A DNA stretch of 64,000 nucleotides from Terribacillus sp. FSL K6-0262 (GTDB lineage: Bacteria > Bacillota > Bacilli > Bacillales > Amphibacillaceae), in NCBI RefSeq assembly GCF_037977385.1, contig NZ_CP150277.1, positions 1,279,001 through 1,343,000 of the forward strand, written 5' to 3'. This document shows positions 25,228-35,067 of this stretch, piece by piece; the first letter of the stretch is position 1, and each line of letters begins with the position of its first letter. A model generated the notes under the pieces. That model had not been told where the DNA came from and made no database searches. It saw only the letters and a list, made by a program, of their open reading frames with translations. The position numbers and the translations under genes were made by a program.

Positions 25228-25797
25228 TCACGATAGCGGCTGATGGAGTTCCCATCCCAGCTTCAATATTTCTACGATATAATCTGCAACTTCTTCCGGA
25301 TTCAGATCATCAGTTGTAACGCGTGCATTATGCTCTGCATAAATCGCCTGCCGTTCATCGAAAATCCGCTGAACCTCATCCACCGACTTATTATGCAGTA
25401 CCGGGCGATTCTCGATCAGCAGATCCATACGTTCCTTCCACCGATCCCAGCTTAAATCAAGGAATAGCACAAGACAGCTGTCGAGGCATTTCTCACGGAT
25501 GGCTTCCTGCTTGAACGCACCGCCACCGAGGGAAACGATATTGCATTGTTTATTATCACAAATATCGATGACCGTGTTCCGTTCGATTTCCCGGAAATAT
25601 CCTTCCCCATGCTGAGCGAATATCTCCGGGATCGTCATGCCGCAACGGCGTTCGATCTCGATATCGATGTCGATAAAATCCCTATACAGTTTATCGGCCA
25701 CCAGCTTGCCGATCGTCGTTTTCCCGACACCCATGAATCCGATCAGGACGATATTTTTCGCCCGCACGGGTATATGCTGTCTGCTCATAGTCCGCAC
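25228..25797 (-). CDS. aroK: Shikimate kinase
   Basis: 189 residues from a GTG start behind GAGGGGAG. P-loop GFMGVGKTT (20-28), shikimate-binding DIDIEIERR, FREIER and SLGGGAF, and the lid region with IENRPVL. It phosphorylates shikimate at O3 in the aromatic amino acid pathway. The gene stands alone, as in B. subtilis, away from other aro genes. The internal ATG at codon 4 is an alternative start. Confidence 0.92.
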   Translation of the reverse strand: MRTMSRQHIPVRAKNIVLIGFMGVGKTTIGKLVADKLYRDFIDIDIEIERRCGMTIPEIFAQHGEGYFREIERNTVIDICDNKQCNIVSLGGGAFKQEAIREKCLDSCLVLFLDLSWDRWKERMDLLIENRPVLHNKSVDEVQRIFDERQAIYAEHNARVTTDDLNPEEVADYIVEILKLGWELHQPLS

Positions 25798-25883
25798 GCC
25801 TTAACTCCCCTCTTTCATACCGTATACTTTGTGATATGTTCTATTGTATACGATAAGTCAAAAAATCGTAAGGGAGAAATGCT

Positions 25884-26855
25884 TTATTCCACTTTGGCAT
25901 CCTCCAGCTCCAGATTCAGCCATTTCACTTCCTCCTCGGTCAATTGAATATCGATCGCCGGTAGGGCTTCTTCCAGCCGCCGCACATTTTTACAGCCGAC
26001 AATGGCGCATGTCGGAAACGCTTGATGCAGGACATATGCGACAGCAATCTGGTTCGCCGTCACACCTTTCCTGTTGGCTATTTCGACAGCACGGTCATAT
26101 CGTTCCCAGTTATCATCATTGTAATAGACACGCGCGATTTCTTCATCCGTCACATGATTGCGATCATATGTACCGGTGAAGAATCCTCCCGCCTGAGCTG
26201 CCCAGGAAATGACCGGCATTCCCGTGCGGCGATGCCAAGCAAGATATTCATCATCCAGCGCGACCGTCCCTGCCCATCGCACTTCATTCAGCTGCGCAAG
26301 GCTGAGATTCGGACTGTTCACCATCAGCCTGTCATATCCTTTGCTATCGGCATAGGCATTGGCCTCCTCGATACGATCCGGCTGCCAGTTGGACACTCCG
26401 TATATGCCTATTTTCCCAGCCTGCTGATGCTCATGCAGCATATCCATCAGTTCCTGGACAGATACACTGCGGTCATCCCGATGTATGAGATAGATATCGA
26501 TGAAATCAGTCTGCAAGTTCCCCAAGCTCTCATGCAGATCCTTCGTAATCTCGACAGGGTCCACCCGTTTCAATTCCGGATGATGCGTGCCATCCCGATC
26601 GATATGATAATGGCCGCCTTTTGAGATGAGGATGACATCTTTGCGGGTGCCGCGCTCCTGCATCCATTGCCCGATCAGTTTCTCTGCCTGGTATTTTGCG
26701 TATTTCGGACCTGTATCGATCGTATTGCCGCCTGCCTGCAAGAAGGCATCCAAAACAGAGAATACATCTTGTTTTTTATCTTCGAAGAATTTTGTCGTTC
26801 CCAGGATCAATTTTGAGAGCGGGCGCTCGATACCTGGTATAGCTGTGTATTTCAT
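25884..26855 (-). CDS. Aldo/keto reductase
   Basis: 323 residues from the ATG at 26855, preceded by AAGGGAGG; the frame is open to 27014 but without a ribosome site. Catalytic tetrad residues are visible: Asp47 and Tyr52 (NTIDTGPKYAKYQ), Lys79 (VILISKGG), His125 (IYLIHRDD). The NADP-binding C-terminal segment includes AIVGCKNVRRLEEAL. The tyrosine context GPKYAKYQ differs from the usual GxYG, suggesting a YccK/IolS-like branch rather than AKR5. Substrate unknown. Confidence 0.85.
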   Translation of the reverse strand: MKYTAIPGIERPLSKLILGTTKFFEDKKQDVFSVLDAFLQAGGNTIDTGPKYAKYQAEKLIGQWMQERGTRKDVILISKGGHYHIDRDGTHHPELKRVDPVEITKDLHESLGNLQTDFIDIYLIHRDDRSVSVQELMDMLHEHQQAGKIGIYGVSNWQPDRIEEANAYADSKGYDRLMVNSPNLSLAQLNEVRWAGTVALDDEYLAWHRRTGMPVISWAAQAGGFFTGTYDRNHVTDEEIARVYYNDDNWERYDRAVEIANRKGVTANQIAVAYVLHQAFPTCAIVGCKNVRRLEEALPAIDIQLTEEEVKWLNLELEDAKVE

Positions 26856-27046
26856 CCTGAAAAGCCTCCCTTTTATTCTGAAAAGTAAGTCAGCAATTTG
26901 CATTCCTATTCCCTTATTCAGTGAAAAAGTATTCTTTGCTGCTGCAGAAAAAACAGAGTTCTTTGATCGGAAGAAGATATTACGAGGTTGTTTCCTATGC
27001 GGGTGTATATCCACTTTAGCATTATGTACATGCTGACAGCAAATAA

Positions 27047-27073
27047 AATGAGCAGGCTGTATGCCTGCTCATT
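27047..27073 (-). terminator. Terminator of ppaC
   Basis: Stem AAATGAGCAGGC/GCCTGCTCATTT with a 5-nt loop; immediately downstream of the ppaC stop. Confidence 0.75.
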
Positions 27074-27078
27074 TATTA

Positions 27079-28008
27079 TCAGCCATTCATGGCTTCGGTC
27101 AAAACCGGTACGATTTGTTTCTTGCGGGATACAACACCTTTAAGTGTTGCCGTGTTGTTTGATAGTGTCACGTTGAACGCTTTTTCGACTGCTTCCGTAT
27201 CTGCTCCCAAGGCAATTGCTGTGGAATCATTTGTCAGGATATTCGTGATGGCGAACAGATAGAGCTTCAGACCTTTATCCGTGATCTTCTGCTTCATCGC
27301 AGCCTCCACTTCAGCCTGACGGACAAGGACATCCTGTTCATCGACGACATTGACCTGTGCGATTTCGACAGTTGCATCGCCCATTTGGAATTCCTTCGCA
27401 TCAAGTGTGATCAATTCCTCCGCGGTTTTCTTGCTGACATCGGCGCCTGCTTTCAGCATATCCAAGCCATATGTATTTACATCGACGCCTGCGATTTCTG
27501 CAAGCTCCTCCGCGGCCTTCACATCTTGTTCCGTGCATGTAGGAGATTTGAACAATAGGGAGTCGGAGATGATCGCACTCAGCATCGCACCTGCGATTTC
27601 TTTCGGGATCTCCACTTCATGTTCTTTATAGATCTTTTTGATGATGGTAGCTGTACAGCCTACTGGCTCCGCACGATAATAAAGCGGATCCGCCGTCTCA
27701 AAGTTCGCGATGCGATGATGGTCGACCACTTCGATTACGGAAACAGTATCGATGTCCGAGACACTTTGCTGCTTTTCATTATGGTCTACCAGGATGACTC
27801 GCTCGGCATCTCCGTCGATTGCCTCAATCATCCGTGGAGCCTCCAAGCCGAAAGTTTTCAAGGCGAATGCCGTTTCTTCATTCAATTCTCCCAGGCGGAC
27901 TGCTTCAGCTTCCATACCTAGTTTATTTTTCAGATGTGCGTATGCAATTGCGGATGTAACCGCATCTGTATCCGGGTTTTTATGTCCGAAGACGAGTACT
28001 TTACTCAC
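27079..28008 (-). CDS. ppaC: Manganese-dependent inorganic pyrophosphatase (family II)
   Basis: 309 residues, DHH-DHHA2 architecture. Metal ligands lie in [11 protein letters not shown] (8-17), VILVDHNE and [12 protein letters not shown] (DHH). The substrate-binding C-terminal [10 protein letters not shown] is intact. The enzyme hydrolyses pyrophosphate to drive biosynthetic reactions. ATG follows a GGAGA ribosome site. Single gene with its own terminator. Confidence 0.93.
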   Translation of the reverse strand: MSKVLVFGHKNPDTDAVTSAIAYAHLKNKLGMEAEAVRLGELNEETAFALKTFGLEAPRMIEAIDGDAERVILVDHNEKQQSVSDIDTVSVIEVVDHHRIANFETADPLYYRAEPVGCTATIIKKIYKEHEVEIPKEIAGAMLSAIISDSLLFKSPTCTEQDVKAAEELAEIAGVDVNTYGLDMLKAGADVSKKTAEELITLDAKEFQMGDATVEIAQVNVVDEQDVLVRQAEVEAAMKQKITDKGLKLYLFAITNILTNDSTAIALGADTEAVEKAFNVTLSNNTATLKGVVSRKKQIVPVLTEAMNG

Positions 28009-28093
28009 TGCCTATCTCTCCTTTTTGCATTGTCGGCTATTGCCGGACATGATGTATTCATTTTACATGATTCGAGCCGTTTTAAAAAGGGAC

Positions 28094-28681
28094 TCACCTG
28101 GAAACATATCTATTACCGTGCACCCAGAAACGCCAAGGATAATCACGCGCTTCCTGTGCATTCGGAATTCCGATTCTCGGCCCTATCTCCACTTGCTCAG
28201 GTTTATAGCCTTGCGTAATATATAGCGGCGGTTTGGTGAAATGACCGCCATATTGCGCTTGCATGATCCCCATTGCCTGACACAGCTTGCCCGGGCCATT
28301 CGTCAGCTCTCTCGGCTTTCGCCCCGGCCTGCGCGTCTCCATGAGCGGAATCCCTTCCTTCGGTTCAAGCGCCCGGATGAGGACAGCCTCGGGTATCCCG
28401 GCATCTGCACTGACGACATTCAGCAGCACTTGCCGATGCATCGTGTACGTGTAGATATGGCCCGGGGCATGGAACATGATTTCCGTCCGTTTCGTCCGCC
28501 GATTATTGAAGCTGTGCGCAGCCCTGTCGAGTGCGCCCCGGTATGCTTCGGTCTCCACGATATATCCGGCGGTGATTCCTTCCGTTGTTTCATGTACAAG
28601 CAGGCAGCCCAACAAGCTTGGAGCCAGCTCCAATGTAGGCTGCTCATAGAATGACTGCGGCAGCGGCTGATAACTTGTCAT
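28094..28681 (-). CDS. 3-methyladenine DNA glycosylase (AAG/MPG family)
   Basis: 195 residues. The AAG signature YIVETEAYRG (catalytic Glu), DRAAHSFNNRRTKRTEIMF, GHIYTYTMHRQVLLNVV and AVLIRALEP are present; the C-terminal block has GPGKLCQAMGI. It excises alkylated and deaminated purines in base-excision repair. The start overlaps the stop of the upstream MFS gene (AAATGA), and AAAGGAG sits within the end of that gene, so the two are translationally coupled. B. subtilis YxlJ is the expected counterpart. Confidence 0.9.
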   Translation of the reverse strand: MTSYQPLPQSFYEQPTLELAPSLLGCLLVHETTEGITAGYIVETEAYRGALDRAAHSFNNRRTKRTEIMFHAPGHIYTYTMHRQVLLNVVSADAGIPEAVLIRALEPKEGIPLMETRRPGRKPRELTNGPGKLCQAMGIMQAQYGGHFTKPPLYITQGYKPEQVEIGPRIGIPNAQEARDYPWRFWVHGNRYVSR

Positions 28682-29913
28682 TTAACATGCTCCTTTTTCA
28701 AAACAGGCTTCGGTTTTTGCTCCTTCCCTTTTAGCATTACCCAAACCTGGAATAAGAATGGGGCACCGATGATGACGAGGATGGCTATGATGGTGAATAT
28801 CGGTATAGGATGGACAGCGCTGAAATGATCCAGCAGCATCCCTCCAACCAGCGGTCCCGCCACGCTCCCAAAACCTGTAAATCCCATTGCACCGAAATAT
28901 GTCCCCTTCATATCAGGATTGGCAATCTCATCGATGAACATATCCGACATCGAGAATAACAGCACTTCTCCGATCGTGAACAAAATGACAGCTCCGGCAA
29001 TCCAGATGATGTCATGCAAAAAAGCCATACTAAGCAGACTGACTGCAATCATGACATTCCCGAGCATCAAGGACAACACCAGCGAATACCGCTTCGCTAC
29101 AGCGACTATCGGATATTGCACAATGAGGACCGTCAAAGCATTCAGCGTGAGCATCATGCTGAAAAGCTTAGCACCGTCCTCGATAGCGGGCGTGGCCGCA
29201 AAAAATTGCGGTAAGGTGGCGCTGAAATGTGAATACCCGAAGACACTGATCGTCACTCCTATCAGCAGGAACATAAACAATGTGTCCCTCCGCGTTACAC
29301 GAAATGCTTCACGGACACTGATCCTGTTCGCTGCAGTGGTTGCTTCCACTTTGACTCGCAGGAATTGAAAGATCAAAACAAGTCCATAGACAAAATACAC
29401 GGCAGCAGCTATCAGGAATGGCGCCGTGGAAGAAGCTGAACCGAAGTACAGGCCCAAAAGCGGCCCGAATACCACACCAATATTGATCGCTGTATAGCGC
29501 ATATTGAAAACGAGCAAACGATTTTTTTGATCCGTCACATCCGATAAAAGCGCTTTGGATGTAGGTTCGAATAAAGAGCGGCATAATCCATTCAGTGCAT
29601 TCATGACAAAAAATACCCAGATGGCATCCGCCAATGCGAATCCAACGAATACACCGCACCAGCCAAATATACTGATACCGATGATTTTCTTTCTGCCGAA
29701 CCGATCGGAAAAATATCCTCCATAAAAGCTGGATAGAATACCGACCAAGGAACTGACGGCAATGATCAATCCCGTAAAACCTGCTGATGCCCCCTTCTCC
29801 TGTGTCAAATAAATGGCTAAAAAAGGAATACTCATACTAGTGGCCATCCTGCCGAACACTGTCCCTATGATGATCGTCCAGCTAAAAGGATGAAGTGAAC
29901 GCAAAACCTGCAT
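28678..29913 (-). CDS. MFS multidrug-type efflux transporter
   Basis: 411 residues with 12 predicted helices. Motif A in the 2-3 loop reads GGYFSDRFGRKKIIG; helix 1 has GTVFGRMATSMSIPFLAIYL and helix 5 has MRYTAINIGVVFGPLLG. This pattern fits DHA1-type drug/H+ antiporters (YttB/MdtH-like). It is coupled to an AAG glycosylase gene; an alkylating or purine-like substrate could be guessed from that, but this is only inference. Confidence 0.83.
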   Translation of the reverse strand: MQVLRSLHPFSWTIIIGTVFGRMATSMSIPFLAIYLTQEKGASAGFTGLIIAVSSLVGILSSFYGGYFSDRFGRKKIIGISIFGWCGVFVGFALADAIWVFFVMNALNGLCRSLFEPTSKALLSDVTDQKNRLLVFNMRYTAINIGVVFGPLLGLYFGSASSTAPFLIAAAVYFVYGLVLIFQFLRVKVEATTAANRISVREAFRVTRRDTLFMFLLIGVTISVFGYSHFSATLPQFFAATPAIEDGAKLFSMMLTLNALTVLIVQYPIVAVAKRYSLVLSLMLGNVMIAVSLLSMAFLHDIIWIAGAVILFTIGEVLLFSMSDMFIDEIANPDMKGTYFGAMGFTGFGSVAGPLVGGMLLDHFSAVHPIPIFTIIAILVIIGAPFLFQVWVMLKGKEQKPKPVLKKEHVK

Positions 29914-29996
29914 GCTGTCTCATCTCCTCGCAATCCAAATTATAGCAGATTACAAGGCTCTGTTCCCTGCTTTCCCGAACCTCAAAGAAAATAATC

Positions 29997-30025
29997 AAAA
30001 AGGATCAGACTCATGTCTGATCCTT
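29997..30025 (-). terminator. Terminator of mscL
   Basis: Stem AAGGATCAGAC/GTCTGATCCTT; overlaps the mscL stop and is followed by a T run on the minus strand. Confidence 0.75.
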
Positions 30026-30406
30026 CATTTTCCCTTCACTTTTCAATAGATCGCGAATTTCCGTGAGAAGTTCCTGTTCCACGGTCAGTTCCTCGACTAT
30101 CTCTTCTGTCTGCGGCTGCTTACGCTTCAGCTTATTCATTACCTTGACCACCATGAACATCGCTGCAGCAATCAAAAAGAAATTGATTACAGTTTGAATG
30201 AATGCACCATACTTCACTACAGCATTGCCAACAGTGAACTGAAGCCCGCTAAAATCGTGCCCGCCTGTGATGATGCCGATAAGCGGCATGATGATATCAT
30301 TGACGAGCGAAGTCGTGATGGCACTGAATGCAGCACCAATGACCACGGCAACCGCCAAGTCCACGACATTTCCCCGTAACGCAAACTCTTTGAATTCCTT
30401 GAGCAT
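30011..30406 (-). CDS. mscL: Large-conductance mechanosensitive channel
   Basis: 131 residues. The N-terminal helix [29 protein letters not shown], second helix [23 protein letters not shown] and a charged C-terminal bundle ([21 protein letters not shown]) give the standard MscL layout. It opens as a pentamer to release solutes on hypo-osmotic shock. Single gene behind GGAGGGATA. Confidence 0.95.
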   Translation of the reverse strand: MLKEFKEFALRGNVVDLAVAVVIGAAFSAITTSLVNDIIMPLIGIITGGHDFSGLQFTVGNAVVKYGAFIQTVINFFLIAAAMFMVVKVMNKLKRKQPQTEEIVEELTVEQELLTEIRDLLKSEGKMKDQT

Positions 30407-30476
30407 CTTTTATATCCCTCCTGCGGATAGTAACATTTTTGCGCATATATCTATCTTTTTCAGGTATGGATAACAT

Positions 30477-30504
30477 AAAAAAAACAAGACCCGCCTGGGG
30501 TCTC
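30477..30504 (-). terminator. Terminator of nadE
   Basis: Stem AGACCC(C)/(C)GGGTCT with a short loop and a run of seven T residues on the minus strand. Confidence 0.75.
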
Positions 30505-30511
30505 ATTCATT

Positions 30512-31336
30512 TTACAGTTCCTTCCACCAATCATCATGCATGGATGCTGGCTGCTGACGTTTATGCGTCGTTTTGAAATAACGATCCTCAAGCAGCTTGG
30601 CCGTCTTCTCGTCGATGATTTTACCTTCGAGATAATCATCGATGTCCTCGTATTTCAATCCAAGCTCCGCTTCATCTGCTTGTCCAGGCTTCTCGTCAAG
30701 CAAATCAGCAGTCGGCGCTTTTTCATACAGACGTTCCGGCGCGCCGAGCTCCATCAGCAGCTGCTTGCCTTGACGCTTGTTCAGACCGCTTAGCGGCAGA
30801 ACATCCGCACCGCCATCCCCATATTTCGTGAAGAAACCAGTGATTGCTTCCGCTGCATGATCTGTACCTATGACAAGCAGCCCCTTCTGCCCGCCGATTG
30901 CATATTGGGCAATCATCCGCATCCGCGCTTTTATATTGCCTTTATGATAATCGGCAAGTTTTTCGCCAACAGCATCTTCATAGGCATCGGCAGCGTCGAC
31001 TACAGGCTCCTTGATATTGAAAACATAAGATTCGGCCGGATCGATGAATTGCAATGCCAGCTGTGCATCCTCTTCATCCGCTTGCACGCCATATGGCAGA
31101 CGAACAGCAGCAAAGGTCACATCCTTGCCTTCATTTTTCAATTCTTCGATTGCCAATTGCGCCAGGCGTCCGGCCAAGGAGGAATCCTGTCCTCCGCTTA
31201 TACCAAGCACATATCCATTGGCACCTGTTTTCAGCAAATATTCCTTCAGGAAGTCGATTCGGCTGCGGATTTCCTGTTTTGCGTCTATTGTAGGTTTCAC
31301 TTGCAGCTCTTCGATGATTCTTTTTTGATTGGACAT
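30512..31336 (-). CDS. nadE: NH3-dependent NAD+ synthetase
   Basis: 274 residues. N-type ATP pyrophosphatase P-loop [16 protein letters not shown] (45-60), [19 protein letters not shown], the NaAD-binding [35 protein letters not shown] and the final TTHKRQQPA. It amidates deamido-NAD to NAD using ammonia; no glutaminase domain is present. B. subtilis NadE is 272 residues. RBS GAGGCAAAATC precedes the ATG. Confidence 0.95.
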   Translation of the reverse strand: MSNQKRIIEELQVKPTIDAKQEIRSRIDFLKEYLLKTGANGYVLGISGGQDSSLAGRLAQLAIEELKNEGKDVTFAAVRLPYGVQADEEDAQLALQFIDPAESYVFNIKEPVVDAADAYEDAVGEKLADYHKGNIKARMRMIAQYAIGGQKGLLVIGTDHAAEAITGFFTKYGDGGADVLPLSGLNKRQGKQLLMELGAPERLYEKAPTADLLDEKPGQADEAELGLKYEDIDDYLEGKIIDEKTAKLLEDRYFKTTHKRQQPASMHDDWWKEL

Positions 31337-31458
31337 GATTTTGCCTCCTCGATTGTCGATAGTAATACTCTTTTCCCTCTCAAGCTGGAACGTAATCTAT
31401 ATATGTATCATGCTCTCTTCCTCTAGTATAAACCAATCACCTGATAAAAGCCGAAAAA

Positions 31459-31489
31459 TAAAACCCACGGGTCAGTTCTCCGCGGGTTT
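31459..31489 (-). terminator. Terminator overlapping the 3' end of the 51-residue gene
   Basis: Stem AAACCC(G/A)CGG and complement flanking the stop codon, T run on the minus strand. Confidence 0.7.
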
Positions 31490-31627
31490 CCTATTCAGAT
31501 ATGCTTCTATTTCCTCCATCGTCTTTTCCATACGCTGGATATCTATATCAAAATCAAGATCTGTCGAACGAAAGAATGGATCGTCAAAAGTGAAAAGCTC
31601 TGCAATGTAGTCTTCATACGCACGCAT
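31472..31627 (-). CDS. 51-residue acidic protein, unknown function
   Basis: Starts at the ATG 9 nt after AAAGGAG (an in-frame ATG three codons earlier is too close). The product MRAYEDYIAELFTFDDPFFR continues with DIDIQRMEKTMEEIEAYLNR: acidic, probably helical, no membrane segment. A terminator follows directly, giving a complete single-gene unit. Family not recognised. Confidence 0.5.
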   Translation of the reverse strand: MRAYEDYIAELFTFDDPFFRSTDLDFDIDIQRMEKTMEEIEAYLNRKPAEN

Positions 31628-31785
31628 CGCAACCATCTCCTTTCCATTTCCTCTTTCGTCTATTCTAGCTCAAATCCCTGCCGAAAAAAACCCATTCAAA
31701 GGAACTTATTCATCCCCTCCGCGTTTTAGAACGTCCTATTATTGTCAATAATTCCTTCTATGGAATAGAAGGAGGCAGAGTCAAG

Positions 31786-32655
31786 ATGGATTTATATGAT
31801 TTCATGAAAGAAGGCAACCCCGGAAGAAAGCAGACCCGGCAGCCTGGTATCCAGCACGAGATGGATCCCCTCCCGATTGAGGAATTCGACCATTGGAAGG
31901 GCAGCGGAAAGCTGCGCGGAAAGGTGGTCTTAATTACCGGCGGGGACAGCGGTATCGGACGCGCCGTTGCCATCGCCTATGCAAAAGAGGGGGCCGAAGT
32001 TGCCATTTCGTATTTGGATGAACACAAGGATGCGGAATACGCCAAAAAACGCATCGAGCAGGAAGGGGCCAAATGCATCCTCTATCCAGGGGATATAAGC
32101 GATGCCGCGTTTTGTGACAAACTTATCGAACAGGTTGTACAGGACTTCCATAAGCTCGATATCCTGGTGAACAATGCCGCCCGCCAGGAAGTGCAGAATG
32201 ATCTGACCGACATTACGCCGGAGCAGTTCGAGCAGACGTTTCGGACAAATTTCTTCAGCTATTTCTACCTGACACGTGCTGCACTTCCGCATCTGGGGAA
32301 GGGAAACTGTATCATCAATACATCATCCGTCACCCCGTATATAGGGAACCCGACATTGATCGATTACACATCGACCAAGGGGGCCATCGTCGCTTTTACT
32401 CGTTCCTTGGCAAAAGGATTGGCTTCTAAAGGGATAAGGGTGAATGGCGTCGCACCCGGACCGATTTGGACACCGCTCATCCCGGCCACCATGCCGCAAG
32501 AGACCCTCCAAAGCTTCGGCACCCAGACACCGCTTGGCCGCCCAGGCCAGCCGGTTGATCTTATTGGCAGCTATGTATTGCTTGCTTCCGATGAAGCAGC
32601 TTATATTACCGGCCAATTCATTCACGTAAATGGCGGGGACTATATGTCATCTTAA
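31786..32655 (+). CDS. Short-chain dehydrogenase, general-stress type (YhdF/YhxD-like)
   Basis: 289 residues. The extended N terminus (QTRQPGIQHEMDPLPIEEFDHWKGSGKL, residues 16-43) before the Rossmann fold is characteristic of the Gsp39/YhxD/YdaD group. Cofactor motif TGGDSGIG (50-57), NNAAR, catalytic Ser (NTSSVTP) and YTSTKGA, then PGPIWTPLIPAT. NAD(P)-dependent oxidoreductase of unknown substrate; relatives in B. subtilis are under sigma-B control. GAAGGAGGCAG precedes the ATG. Own terminator. Confidence 0.88.
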   Translation: MDLYDFMKEGNPGRKQTRQPGIQHEMDPLPIEEFDHWKGSGKLRGKVVLITGGDSGIGRAVAIAYAKEGAEVAISYLDEHKDAEYAKKRIEQEGAKCILYPGDISDAAFCDKLIEQVVQDFHKLDILVNNAARQEVQNDLTDITPEQFEQTFRTNFFSYFYLTRAALPHLGKGNCIINTSSVTPYIGNPTLIDYTSTKGAIVAFTRSLAKGLASKGIRVNGVAPGPIWTPLIPATMPQETLQSFGTQTPLGRPGQPVDLIGSYVLLASDEAAYITGQFIHVNGGDYMSS

Positions 32656-32659
32656 GGAA

Positions 32660-32691
32660 AATAGGGAAGCTGCAGATGCAGCTTCCCTATT
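32660..32691. terminator. Bidirectional terminator
   Basis: Perfect stem AATAGGGAAGCTGCA with a 2-nt loop between the convergent SDR and CDF genes. Confidence 0.8.
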
Positions 32692-33646
32692 CTTTGCTTT
32701 TCCATGCTTGGGTTTTATCATCTTCATCGAATTCGATGATGACATCCGTGACGCCTCTATGCTTCATGATTTGAGCCTCCAGCCGATCCTTGATATCATC
32801 GGCGGCAGCCACAGTTATGGTCGGATCGATTTCCAGTTTCGCTTCGACGTGGAAAGATTCCCCTTCTTTCACCACTGTCATTTCCTGCACATCCCGCACA
32901 TCTTTATCGGCAAATAAGATATTCCCGATCTTATCAGCCATCTCTTCGTCCGCTTCCCCGATGACACCAGCGGCATTATCAAGGAAAACACGCCCGACGA
33001 CCAGAAACATCATGGCACCGATTATGATGGATGCGATACCTTCCGCTTGGTAAAACGGTGTATAAGCGGCAATAAGGATAGCGATGATGGCGATCAATCC
33101 CCCGCTGGTTGCAACCAAGTCTTCCATGAAGACCAGCTTTGTAGCTGGCTTTGCCCGTTTCACATGGGCAAAGCTCATAGGAATGACCGCCAGTCCCTTT
33201 GCACCCGATTCGCTCTCATGGGCAATCTCACGCATAGCTTTCAGCAGCACGTACCCTTCCAGGATGCAGCCGAGAGCAAGCACGGTGATACTGATCCATA
33301 ATCCTTCCGACTCTGACGGATGAGCCAAATGGGTGATTCCCTCACGGATCGTTTCATAAGCAAGTATCCCGACGATCAGAACAGCTCCCAGGAGAACTAA
33401 GTTGACAGCCCGGCCGAACCCGCCAGGGAAACGCTCCGTCGGTGCTTTTTTACTAAGTGCGGATCCGACATAGACGAATAGCTGGTTGGCAGCATCTCCG
33501 AAACTATGCATCGTTTCTGCGAACATGGCCACATTTCCTGTCAGTAAGAAAGCTCCTCCTTTTACAAGCGCAATAACCAAATTGACCAATGCAGCCAACG
33601 CAGCTGATTTACTTCCTTGGCGCAACAGACTTACATACTCTTTCAT
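32687..33646 (-). CDS. Cation diffusion facilitator (CDF) efflux protein
   Basis: 319 residues. Six-helix CDF domain with the helix 2 metal site AETMHSFGDAANQLFVYVG and helix 5 MEDLVATSGGLIAIIAIL; the usual HxxxD of helix 5 is ExxxxxS-like (Glu-Asp retained). A C-terminal ferredoxin-like cytoplasmic domain spans about 225-310 (VRDVQEMTVVKEGESFHVEAKLEID). CDF proteins exchange Zn, Mn, Fe or Co for protons. The Glu in place of the helix 5 His hints at a non-Zn metal such as Mn or Fe, by inference. Confidence 0.85.
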   Translation of the reverse strand: MKEYVSLLRQGSKSAALAALVNLVIALVKGGAFLLTGNVAMFAETMHSFGDAANQLFVYVGSALSKKAPTERFPGGFGRAVNLVLLGAVLIVGILAYETIREGITHLAHPSESEGLWISITVLALGCILEGYVLLKAMREIAHESESGAKGLAVIPMSFAHVKRAKPATKLVFMEDLVATSGGLIAIIAILIAAYTPFYQAEGIASIIIGAMMFLVVGRVFLDNAAGVIGEADEEMADKIGNILFADKDVRDVQEMTVVKEGESFHVEAKLEIDPTITVAAADDIKDRLEAQIMKHRGVTDVIIEFDEDDKTQAWKSKE

Positions 33647-33881
33647 GCTGTCTCTTCCTTCTTTGTATATTTATATGTAGCAGTTTATGGTAACAATAAT
33701 TTTAGCATAGCATACATTGAATGCAACACTGCCCCTTTTGCTCTCTGTCAGGCTGTATGTTTTAGTTTTAGTAGAAACGGTTATTCCATATACATGCATT
33801 TCAATTTTTTTTACTTGCAGTCTTCGGCCTGACGTGTTAATATCTTGAACAATATACTTTTACAAAGGAAGGAGACAAAAA

Positions 33882-34412
33882 ATGAGAAAAGTAACGCTGG
33901 AACAGATTTATACCCACCCCATTGCAGTGAAATACCTCGGGCGCTCCGGGCAGGCCCATGCGATATCGGTAGCCGAAAAAGCCTTGGTCATCAGCGATAG
34001 GGATCAAGTCGATCCAGACATGGCGGTCAAAGCCGCATTGCTGCATGATATCGGCCATTATGAATGGTACCGTGACGGGAAGTGGGACTATGATCTTTAT
34101 AAACAGAATGATATCCATGCCATCAAGGGCGCTGCACGTGCACACAAGCTGCTGATCCGATTAGGTGAAGATCCTCGGGCGGCTAAAGCGATTTCCTTGG
34201 CCATCCTGCTCCATACCGACTCGTACCTGCCTGATCAAAACCTGAAGCTTGATCCCTTACAAAAAGTGGTGGCCGAAGCAGATACGGCTGATGAAGAAGC
34301 AGGCGGCGCGCATCATTATAAAAGCATTTCACAGCAAGAAGCACTGAAACGCATCCGGAAATTGGACGCAAGCATCGAGAAGCGCATGATGAGACAAGTC
34401 CAGACAAGCTGA
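33882..34412 (+). CDS. HD-domain phosphohydrolase
   Basis: 176 residues. The HD motif LLHDIGHYEW lies at 54-63 (His55-Asp56), preceded by a metal-ligand His26 (SGQAHAISVAEKA) and followed by a downstream Asp (VAEADTADEEAGG). HD proteins of this size act on nucleotides or unknown phosphate esters. The ATG has AAGGAAGGAG upstream. No conserved neighbour hints at a substrate. Confidence 0.8.
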   Translation: MRKVTLEQIYTHPIAVKYLGRSGQAHAISVAEKALVISDRDQVDPDMAVKAALLHDIGHYEWYRDGKWDYDLYKQNDIHAIKGAARAHKLLIRLGEDPRAAKAISLAILLHTDSYLPDQNLKLDPLQKVVAEADTADEEAGGAHHYKSISQQEALKRIRKLDASIEKRMMRQVQTS

Positions 34413-34545
34413 TCATGACCGCTTCCTTCCCCCTTCCTTATATCCCCTATCTTTCCTGTTAAATCTACTCTTCAAAACGTGCAATCTGCCTCTCATTCGG
34501 CTATGCTAGAGTATAGTATAAGAGATTACAAAAGGAGAATAGAGT

Positions 34546-35067
34546 TTGCACTGGAAAAGGATTATAGTAACCACCCTACTTATGACAGTTGCAGCGTTGA
34601 TCCTATTCGGCTTTTTGCATATAGAGCAGCTTCCGCCAAATCAATCCAACCCTGCTGATTCCATGGATGCAGAAGACATCACCGGCCTTCATCCCACAGT
34701 AGAAAAGAATATGCATAAACTGATCGAAAAGTCTGCTGATATCGGAATCCCGATCATCATCACCGATGACTACCGTTCCAATGAAGAACAAGACAAGCTG
34801 TACGCTCAAGGACGGACAACAGAGGGACAGATCGTCACCAATGTCCAAGGAGGGGAATCCATGCATAATTATGGACTCGCCATTGACTTCGCCTTGGAGC
34901 CGGAACCGGGAAATGTCATTTGGGATATGGAATACGATGGGAATGGCAATGGGGAATCCGATTGGATGGAGGTAGTCGAAATCGCCAAAGAACTTGGCTT
35001 CGAATGGGGCGGAGATTGGCAAGGCTTCAAGGATTACCCGCATCTGGAAATGCATATCGACCAATGA
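34546..35067 (+). CDS. Membrane-anchored M15C peptidase, CwlK-like L-Ala-D-Glu endopeptidase
   Basis: 173 residues from a TTG start 8 nt after AAAAGGAG. A hydrophobic anchor (7-24) is followed by an extracellular VanY/M15 domain: Zn ligands His107 and Asp114 in SMHNYGLAIDFA and His166 in DYPHLEMH; DDYRSNEEQDKLYAQGRT precedes them. Similar B. subtilis CwlK (YcdD) cleaves L-Ala-D-Glu in peptidoglycan. WGGDWQGFKD before the last His is typical of the family. Single gene. Confidence 0.85.
   Translation: MHWKRIIVTTLLMTVAALILFGFLHIEQLPPNQSNPADSMDAEDITGLHPTVEKNMHKLIEKSADIGIPIIITDDYRSNEEQDKLYAQGRTTEGQIVTNVQGGESMHNYGLAIDFALEPEPGNVIWDMEYDGNGNGESDWMEVVEIAKELGFEWGGDWQGFKDYPHLEMHIDQ

Noticed and set aside
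26022..26624. 200-codon open frame on the plus strand
   Set aside because: Antisense to the aldo/keto reductase with all catalytic residues; product has no recognisable domain.
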